NCBI GenBank assembly: GCA_900546075.1
Contig: URBH01000069.1
Span: 1-9,465 of the forward strand
Origin: an uncultured Eubacteriales bacterium
GTDB taxonomy: Bacteria; Bacillota; Clostridia; Oscillospirales; Oscillospiraceae
DNA: 9,465 bases
Reading direction: 5' to 3'
A program made the position numbers and the translations under genes. The notes beneath the pieces are model-generated. The model saw only the letters and a program-made list of their open reading frames with translations. It made no database searches and was not told where the DNA came from. Of the stretch, positions 4,830 through 9,465 are shown piece by piece (position 1 is the stretch's first letter; each line of letters starts with the position of its first letter).

Positions 4830-5999
4830 TTGAAATATTGGTTCGGCTACCTCACCGCCGCCATCTTCGGCGCCATCACCTGGGTGCTGATGCGGTTCGG
4901 TGAACGGTTTTCTACCCTGGTGGATATGGTGTATCCCTACGTCATCCGCACCTCGGAGTCCATTCTTGCTCAGTGGGCAGGCGGCGTGGACTTCCCCGTC
5001 TGGCAGCTGCTGGCTGTGGCGCTGGGCGTGCTGATCCTCGCCAGCATCGTGCTGATGATCGTGCTGAAATGGAACCCCATTCAGTGGGCGGGCTGGGTCA
5101 TTGCGGTTTTTGCCGGTGTTTACATGCTCCACACCATGTTCTGGGGTCTGAATTACTACTCCGGCCCCTTGGCCGACGATATGCGGCTGGATGTGGGCAG
5201 CTACAATCTGGAGGAGCTGACCGAATCCACCGAGTTCTACCGGGACAAGGCCAACGCGCTTGCCCTGCAAGTCAGCCGGGACGGGAGCGGCAATGTGGCC
5301 TTCGCGGACTTTGACGCGCTGGCAGACAAGGCCGGGGAAGGCTTCCAGACGCTGACCTACGACTACTTCTACCCCATTTTCGCCGGCTCCACCCTGCCCG
5401 TGAAAAAGCTGGGCTGGGCGGATATGTATTCCTCCATGGGCATCACCGGCGTCACCTTCGGCCTGACCGGCGAAGCCTGCGTCAATCCCCAGATCCCCGG
5501 CGTGTCCCTGCCCTTTACCATGTGCCACGAAATGGCCCACCGCATGTGCATCGCCCCGGAACGGGACGCCAATTTTGCCGCGTTCCTGGCCGCTTCCGTC
5601 CATTCCGACCCGGAATTCCAGTACAGTGCCTATTTTATGGCCTTCCGCTACTGCTACAGCGCCCTGAGCAGCGTCAATAACCAGTCCGCCGCGGCGGCCG
5701 CCGCCCGGGTGAGCGCCGGGGTCAACGACAATCTGAAATTCGACATGGCCGCCTACAACAGCTTCTTTAGCTCCCGGAAAAGCACCGCCGCCACGAATTT
5801 TGCCGACGCTGCCAACGACACCTATCTCAAGGTCAGCGGCGACGAAAGCGGCGTCGCCTCCTACGGCGAGGTCTGCGACCTGCTGGTGAACTGGCACATC
5901 CAGACCGTGGTGCTGCCCTCCATCACCGTAGAAGAATCCCCCTTCGACCCCTACGACGAGACCCAGGTGGATTTGAGCGGCATCGTCAACGCAAGGTGA
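4830..5999 (+). CDS. DUF3810 family putative membrane zinc metallopeptidase
   Basis: This 389-residue membrane protein has three N-terminal hydrophobic helices (about 5-23, 59-79 and 86-106) and a large C-terminal domain. That domain carries HEMAH (H233, E234, H237), the HExxH zinc-protease signature, preceded by a hydrophobic stretch and followed by APERDANFAAFLA. Family members usually have Glu-Ala-Asn at this place; here it is Asp-Ala-Asn (D246), so a possible third metal ligand is changed, or E244 serves. The start was set at a TTG codon because AAAGGAGG (4814-4821) lies 8 bases before it; the upstream ATG would add 32 residues spanning the promoter -10. Its stop overlaps the rsmG ribosome binding site. 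The substrate is unknown, and peptidase activity is inferred from the motif only. Confidence 0.85.
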   Translation: MKYWFGYLTAAIFGAITWVLMRFGERFSTLVDMVYPYVIRTSESILAQWAGGVDFPVWQLLAVALGVLILASIVLMIVLKWNPIQWAGWVIAVFAGVYMLHTMFWGLNYYSGPLADDMRLDVGSYNLEELTESTEFYRDKANALALQVSRDGSGNVAFADFDALADKAGEGFQTLTYDYFYPIFAGSTLPVKKLGWADMYSSMGITGVTFGLTGEACVNPQIPGVSLPFTMCHEMAHRMCIAPERDANFAAFLAASVHSDPEFQYSAYFMAFRYCYSALSSVNNQSAAAAAARVSAGVNDNLKFDMAAYNSFFSSRKSTAATNFADAANDTYLKVSGDESGVASYGEVCDLLVNWHIQTVVLPSITVEESPFDPYDETQVDLSGIVNAR

Positions 6000-6004
6000 C
6001 GGCC

Positions 6005-6700
6005 ATGATGAGAGAAACTTTGGACGCGGGTCTGCCCGCGCTGGGGCTTGACCTGCCGGAAGACGTGCGTCAGGCCCTCTGCGATTTTGGCGCGGCGGTT
6101 ATCAAGCAGAACGAGGTCATGAACCTCACCGCCATCACCCAGCCGGATCAGGTGGCAAAGCTCCATTTGCTTGACAGTCTGACGGTGCTCACCGCCGCCG
6201 ATCTGCGGGGAAAGCAGATCATCGACGTGGGCTGCGGCGCGGGATTTCCCGGTGTGCCGCTGGCCATTGCCTGCCCGGAGGCGCAGATAACCCTGCTGGA
6301 CAGTCTTGGCAAGCGGATGAAATGGCTGGAAGAAATTCTCCCCCAATTGGGTGTCCGCGCTCAGTGCGTCACCGCCCGGGCGGAGGAAGCGGCGGCGGAA
6401 GGGCGGGAACGCTACGATTACGCCGTCTCCCGGGCTGTCGCCCGGCTGAACATCCTGCTGGAGCTGACCGCCCCCTATGTGAAGGTCGGCGGCGCGGTGC
6501 TGGCCATGAAAGGCTCCGCCGCCCGGGAGGAGCTGGCCGAGTGTACATCTGCGATCAAAAAGCTGGGGCTGAAATTGGAATCGGTGAAGGAATTTTCCGT
6601 TGACGGGGCGTCCCACGCGGTCATCGTCCTGCGGAAAATCGCCCCCACCCCGAAGCAGTACCCCCGCCGCTACGCAAAGATCAAGCAGTCTCCACTGTAA
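6005..6700 (+). CDS. rsmG: 16S rRNA (guanine-527-N7)-methyltransferase RsmG
   Basis: This 231-residue SAM-dependent methyltransferase modifies G527 of 16S rRNA in the cytoplasm; loss causes low-level streptomycin resistance in several bacteria. The SAM-binding motif IIDVGCGAGFPGVPLAI spans 72-88. The family's NEVMNLTAI (36-44), HLLDSL (54-59) and DYAVSRAVA (138-146) are present, as is the late segment APTPKQYPRR. The ATG at 6005 was chosen because AAGGTGA (5993-5999) lies 5 bases upstream. A GTG at 5996 and a second ATG at 6008 are alternatives. The binding site contains the TGA of the preceding gene, so the two are translationally coupled. Length is normal and all core motifs are intact. Confidence 0.96.
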   Translation: MMRETLDAGLPALGLDLPEDVRQALCDFGAAVIKQNEVMNLTAITQPDQVAKLHLLDSLTVLTAADLRGKQIIDVGCGAGFPGVPLAIACPEAQITLLDSLGKRMKWLEEILPQLGVRAQCVTARAEEAAAEGRERYDYAVSRAVARLNILLELTAPYVKVGGAVLAMKGSAAREELAECTSAIKKLGLKLESVKEFSVDGASHAVIVLRKIAPTPKQYPRRYAKIKQSPL

Positions 6701-6727
6701 GGCGTTTCCCTGGAAAGTGAGGTTTTT

Positions 6728-7345
6728 ATGGACGCAGTTCTCAGCATTGCTCTGGGATATTTTGCCGGTTCCCTCAGCCCGTCTTCCCTGGTGGGCAGGG
6801 TGAAGAAGACCGACGTGCGCAAATCCGGCACCGGAAACCTGGGCGCTACCAACACCATGCTGGTTCTCGGCTGGGGCGCGGGAATTTTCGTCATGCTTTT
6901 TGACCTGATGAAGTTCTTCCTCTCCGGCAAGCTGGCGCAGTACCTGTTCCCCGGGCTCAGCACCGCGGGGATGCTGGCCTGCATCGGCGCCATGATCGGC
7001 CACTGCTTCCCGGTGTTTCACCGCTTCCGGGGCGGCAAGGGTTTGGCGGCATTCGGGGGTCTTGTCATTTACTGCGGGTTAAAGTATGTTCCCATCGTGC
7101 TGTGCGCCGGATGGGCGGTCATGTGGATTTTCGACTGCACGGTGATCTTCCCCATAACGGTGGGCATCGCCCTGCCCCTGCTGATGTACCTTTTCGGCGA
7201 AGCACCGGCAAAAATCCTCACGGCCATCTGCGCCGGAGCGGTGCTGGACGTGATGCACATCGGCAACATGAAAAAGGCCCTCGCCGGGGACGAGATGATG
7301 CACGTCCGGGACTATTTCAAGGAAAAACTGCACAAAGCGCATTGA
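6728..7345 (+). CDS. plsY: Glycerol-3-phosphate acyltransferase PlsY-like protein
   Basis: This 205-residue membrane enzyme family transfers an acyl group from acyl-phosphate to glycerol-3-phosphate, the first step of phosphatidic acid synthesis. All three known PlsY motifs can be traced. Motif 1 is DVRKSGTGNLGATN (29-42), with Arg 31. The glycine-rich phosphate loop is RFRGGKGLAAFGG (99-111). The C-terminal motif is HIGNMKKALAGDE, with H177, N180 and E189. It is divergent: the usual GSGN of motif 1 is GTGN, and the usual D-x-x-K-G segment is DLMKFF (59-64). It may be the housekeeping enzyme or a paralogue. It lies 27 bases after rsmG with GTGAGG as its binding site, so it is probably the last gene of the operon. 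Confidence 0.87.
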   Translation: MDAVLSIALGYFAGSLSPSSLVGRVKKTDVRKSGTGNLGATNTMLVLGWGAGIFVMLFDLMKFFLSGKLAQYLFPGLSTAGMLACIGAMIGHCFPVFHRFRGGKGLAAFGGLVIYCGLKYVPIVLCAGWAVMWIFDCTVIFPITVGIALPLLMYLFGEAPAKILTAICAGAVLDVMHIGNMKKALAGDEMMHVRDYFKEKLHKAH

Positions 7346-7353
7346 AATAATTC

Positions 7354-7391
7354 TGCCCGAGAAAGTGAAACTTTTCCTTTACTTTTGGGCA
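7354..7391 (+). terminator. Possible weak terminator after plsY
   Basis: GAAAGT-GAA-ACTTTTC (7361-7376, one bulge) is followed by CTTTACTTTT, and TGCCC/GGGCA (7354-7358/7387-7391) can close a larger stem. The helix is short and AT-rich, and it overlaps the -35 of the rpsO promoter, so termination may be partial. Confidence 0.35.
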
Positions 7392-7406
7392 AACTTGTGA
7401 TATACT
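7378..7406 (+). promoter_or_regulatory. rpsO promoter
   Basis: A -35 TTTACT (7378-7383), a 17-base spacer and a -10 TATACT (7401-7406) carry the TG extension (7398-7400). The predicted start is about 7413, leaving a leader of about 119 bases before rpsO. Confidence 0.75.
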
Positions 7407-7412
7407 CGAAAA

Positions 7413-7531
7413 GCTGGTTATGGCCAGACACAATTTTTGCGCCCGTTGCTCAGTTGTGGGACAACGCCCATGCGGCACTTCACCGGCCCCTACTTGGCTC
7501 CCGGGCTACCGATTTGAAAGGTGGAAAAATC
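7413..7531 (+). promoter_or_regulatory. rpsO 5' leader, possible S15 autoregulatory RNA
   Basis: This untranslated leader has several short stems: CTGG/CCAG (7414-7427), GTTGT-GGG-ACAAC (7453-7465), and GCCC (7466-7469) able to pair with GGGC (7503-7506). S15 represses its own synthesis through leader RNAs in several bacteria, and different lineages use different structures. No described S15 leader class is recognised here, so the regulatory role is inferred from position and length. The ribosome binding site is AAAGGTGG (7517-7524). Confidence 0.3.
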
Positions 7532-7798
7532 ATGATTCAGAAGGAAAAGAAGACCCAGGTCATCCTGGACAACGCGACCCACGAAGGCGACACCGGTTCT
7601 CCCGAGGTCCAGATCGCCATCCTGACTGCCCGTATCAACGAGCTGACCGAGCATCTGCGCGTCCACAAGCACGACAACCACTCCCGCCGTGGTCTGCTGA
7701 TGATGGTCGGTAAGCGCCGCAGTCTGCTGGACTATCTGGCCAAGAAGGACATCAACCGCTACCGTGCTGTGATCGCCAAGCTGGGTATCCGTAAGTAA
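7532..7798 (+). CDS. rpsO: 30S ribosomal protein S15
   Basis: This is an 88-residue primary 16S rRNA-binding protein of the small subunit platform. The family's core is plain: THEGDTGSPEVQIAILTARI (residues 15-34), LTEHLRVHKHDNHSRRGLLM (37-56) with the conserved His-Asp and Ser-Arg-Arg residues, and VGKRRSLLDYLAKKDINRYR (58-77). The start at 7532 gives the usual length, preceded by AAAGGTGG; an in-frame ATG 49 codons upstream lies at the promoter and would add an unrelated extension. The gene has its own promoter and terminator and precedes pnp, an order also found in E. coli and many other bacteria. Confidence 0.98.
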   Translation: MIQKEKKTQVILDNATHEGDTGSPEVQIAILTARINELTEHLRVHKHDNHSRRGLLMMVGKRRSLLDYLAKKDINRYRAVIAKLGIRK

Positions 7799-7806
7799 GA
7801 GATTGG

Positions 7807-7836
7807 AAGGGGCGACTGTCGTCGCCCCTTTTCTTC
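7807..7836 (+). terminator. Terminator between rpsO and pnp
   Basis: GGGGCGAC-TGTC-GTCGCCCC (7809-7828), extended by two A-T pairs, is followed by a T-rich tail (TTTTCTTC). It lies 8 bases after the rpsO stop. No promoter is visible between it and pnp, so partial read-through may supply pnp. Confidence 0.88.
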
Positions 7837-7859
7837 GTGTCTCTGCCAATCCTTAAAAC

Positions 7860-7929
7860 ACGGGAGATGCTTTAGCAGTTGAATGTGCCGCCGGAATCCG
7901 ACCGCAGATTCAAGTGCTAAACCTCCCGT
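7860..7929 (+). promoter_or_regulatory. Long stem-loop in the pnp leader
   Basis: A 70-base interrupted hairpin. ACGGGAG (7860-7866) pairs with CTCCCGT (7923-7929), TTTAGCA (7871-7877) with TGCTAAA (7915-7921), and TTGAAT (7879-7884) with ATTCAA (7908-7913). An upper part includes TGC/GCA and a CGG-AAT-CCG cap. About 27 pairs form in all, broken by one asymmetric loop and a few mismatches. It has no T tract, ends 14 bases before the pnp ribosome binding site, and directly follows the rpsO terminator. In E. coli a stem in the same place is cut by RNase III and allows PNPase to repress its own mRNA; a similar role here is inferred. Confidence 0.7.
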
Positions 7930-7956
7930 ACAAATAAATAATTAGGAGGTAAACCA

Positions 7957-9465
7957 ATGATCACCCGCAAACAGTATCCCAACCATCACGTTTTCGAGAC
8001 GGAAATCGGCGGCCGTGCCTTTACCGTGGAAACCGGTAAGGTCGCGGAGCTGGCCGACGCCGAGTGCATCTGCCGCTACGGCGACACCGTCGTGCTCACC
8101 ACCGTCACCTGCAACCCCATCCCCAAGGCCGGAATCGACTACTTCCCCCTGACCATCGAGTTCGAGGAGCGTATGTATTCCGTGGGCCGCATTCCCGGCT
8201 CCTTTAACCGCCGGGAGGGCAAGCCCTCCGAGCGGGGCATCCTGAACAGCCGCATCATCGACCGCCCCATGCGTCCCCTCTTTGACGAGGAGCTGCGCAA
8301 CGACACCGTCGTGACCTGCACCGTTCTTGCCAACGACTACGATAACCCCGTGGAGATCGTGGCGTCTCTGGGCGCTTCCATCGCCATTGCCTGCTCCGAC
8401 GTCCCGTGGAACGGTCCCGTGGCCACCACCAACGTCGCCCATCTGAACGGCAAGTATATCATCAACCCCTCCTCCGACGAGCGGGACGCCGCCGACTGCT
8501 TCGTGTGCATCTCCTCCACCTTCGAGAAGGTGGTCATGATCGAGACCGAGGCCAAGGAAGCCCCCGAGAACATCGTCTACGAGTGCATCCGGGTCGCCCA
8601 CGAGGCCAACATGGAGATTGTCAAGTTCATCAACTCTATCGTGGCCGAGATCGGCAAGCCCAAGTTCACCTTCGAGAAGGCCGCCGTCAACCACGAGCTG
8701 CTGGACGATCTGATGGCCTACGGCCTGGATAAGATCGAGTACGCCCTGGACACCCCCGACAAGAACGTCCGGGAGGAGCGTCTGACCGCCGCCCGTCTGG
8801 ACTTCCAGGAGAAGTTTGGCGAGAAGTACGAGGACTTCGACACCCATATCGAGGTCTGCCTGTACAAGATGCAGAAGAAGGTCGTCAAGAAGTGGCTGCT
8901 CCAGGGCAAGCGTGTGGACGGCCGCGGCATGGACGAAATCCGTCCCCTGGACGCCGAAGTCGGCGTTCTGCCCAGAGTCCACGGCTCCGGCCTGTTCTCC
9001 CGCGGTCAGACCCAGGTGCTTTCCATCTGCACCCTGAACACCCTGTCCGCCGCCCAGAAGATCGACACCATTTACCCCGAGGATACCAAGCGGTATATCC
9101 ATCACTATAACTTCCCCGCCTACTCCACCGGCGAAGCCCGCGCCGCCCGTTCCACCTCCCGCCGGGAGATCGGCCACGGCGCACTGGCCGAGAAGGCGCT
9201 GCTGCCTGTGATCCCCAGCGTTGAGGAGTTCCCCTACGCCATCCGTGTGGTGTCCGAGGTGCTTTCCTCCAACGGCTCCACCTCTCAGGCTTCTATCTGC
9301 GGCTCTACGCTGGCTCTGATGGATGCCGGCGTACCCATCAAGCGCCCCGTGGCCGGCATTTCCTGCGGCCTGATCTCCGACCAGGAGACCGGCGAGTGGA
9401 GAACCTTCACCGACATTCAGGGCGTTGAGGACTTCCACGGCGAAATGGACTTCAAGGTCGCCGGT
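7957..9465 (+). CDS. pnp: Polyribonucleotide nucleotidyltransferase (PNPase), 3' end beyond window
   Basis: The first 503 residues of the phosphorolytic 3'-to-5' exoribonuclease of mRNA decay, a trimeric cytoplasmic enzyme. The first RNase PH domain (about 1-145) has GIDYFPLTIEFEER and GRIPGSFNRREGKPSERGIL; a helical linker spans about 150-315. The second RNase PH domain starts near GKRVDGRGMDEIRPL (317-331) and has FSRGQTQVLS (347-356), HHYNFPAYSTGEA (382-394), RREIGHGALAEKAL (402-415) and the phosphate-binding SSNGSTSQAS (437-446). The active-site segment EDFHGEMDFK (491-500) keeps D492, D498 and K500, corresponding to E. coli D486, D492 and K494. KH and S1 domains lie outside the window. 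The ATG at 7957 follows AGGAGGT by 6 bases. The reading frame is open to the end. Confidence 0.98.
   Translation, partial: MITRKQYPNHHVFETEIGGRAFTVETGKVAELADAECICRYGDTVVLTTVTCNPIPKAGIDYFPLTIEFEERMYSVGRIPGSFNRREGKPSERGILNSRIIDRPMRPLFDEELRNDTVVTCTVLANDYDNPVEIVASLGASIAIACSDVPWNGPVATTNVAHLNGKYIINPSSDERDAADCFVCISSTFEKVVMIETEAKEAPENIVYECIRVAHEANMEIVKFINSIVAEIGKPKFTFEKAAVNHELLDDLMAYGLDKIEYALDTPDKNVREERLTAARLDFQEKFGEKYEDFDTHIEVCLYKMQKKVVKKWLLQGKRVDGRGMDEIRPLDAEVGVLPRVHGSGLFSRGQTQVLSICTLNTLSAAQKIDTIYPEDTKRYIHHYNFPAYSTGEARAARSTSRREIGHGALAEKALLPVIPSVEEFPYAIRVVSEVLSSNGSTSQASICGSTLALMDAGVPIKRPVAGISCGLISDQETGEWRTFTDIQGVEDFHGEMDFKVAG

Noticed and set aside
4812..5897. 361-codon minus-strand frame opposite the DUF3810 gene
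   Set aside because: Low-complexity Gly/His-rich translation and no start signals; the plus frame has helices, HExxH and a ribosome binding site.
7942..9438. 498-codon minus-strand frame opposite pnp
   Set aside because: It is a composition artefact (Gly/Val/Asp/Leu-rich) of the antisense strand of an unmistakable PNPase.

Overview
The window looks like chromosome from a GC-rich, low-oxygen Firmicute, most likely a gut Clostridia of the Oscillospiraceae/Ruminococcaceae type. The reasons are strong AGGAGG ribosome binding sites, extended -10 (TGnTATAAT-like) promoters, a DUF2975/XRE pair, an ECF-type ThiT, an SLH-domain surface protein, the rpsO-pnp order and intergenic hairpin repeats. The genus is an inference; no rRNA or other decisive marker is present.

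Layout. 1-114: a cluster of perfect hairpins, the last of which probably terminates the leftward operon. 115-842 (minus): a DUF2975 membrane protein and a small XRE regulator, driven by a near-consensus promoter. 843-1199: an AT-rich divergent intergenic region with a promoter, a foldable RNA and a strong terminator, which together look like an unannotated small RNA. 1200-2070: a COG2426 membrane protein and a HIT-family hydrolase, ended by a terminator. 2071-3172: a strong promoter, a 163-bp composite palindromic element, a TPP riboswitch with its terminator, then thiT. 3171-4376 (minus): a secreted SLH/Ig-like protein. 4377-4736: three copies of a hairpin repeat. 4737-7345: an operon of a DUF3810 putative metallopeptidase, rsmG and a divergent plsY. 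7378-9465: rpsO with its own promoter and terminator, then pnp (truncated by the window end) behind a long leader stem.

Functionally most genes are housekeeping: thiamine uptake under TPP control, 16S rRNA methylation, phospholipid synthesis, ribosomal protein S15 and RNA degradation. The unusual content lies between the genes. The best candidates for something undescribed are the small RNA at about 965-1110, with a C/U-rich anti-Shine-Dalgarno stretch, and the palindromic element at 2128-2290, which sits between a promoter and a riboswitch and could be a MITE-like insertion or a structured leader. The rpsO-pnp spacer carries a stem reminiscent of the RNase III-processed pnp leader of E. coli. 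I saw no phage, CRISPR, toxin-antitoxin or biosynthetic cluster.
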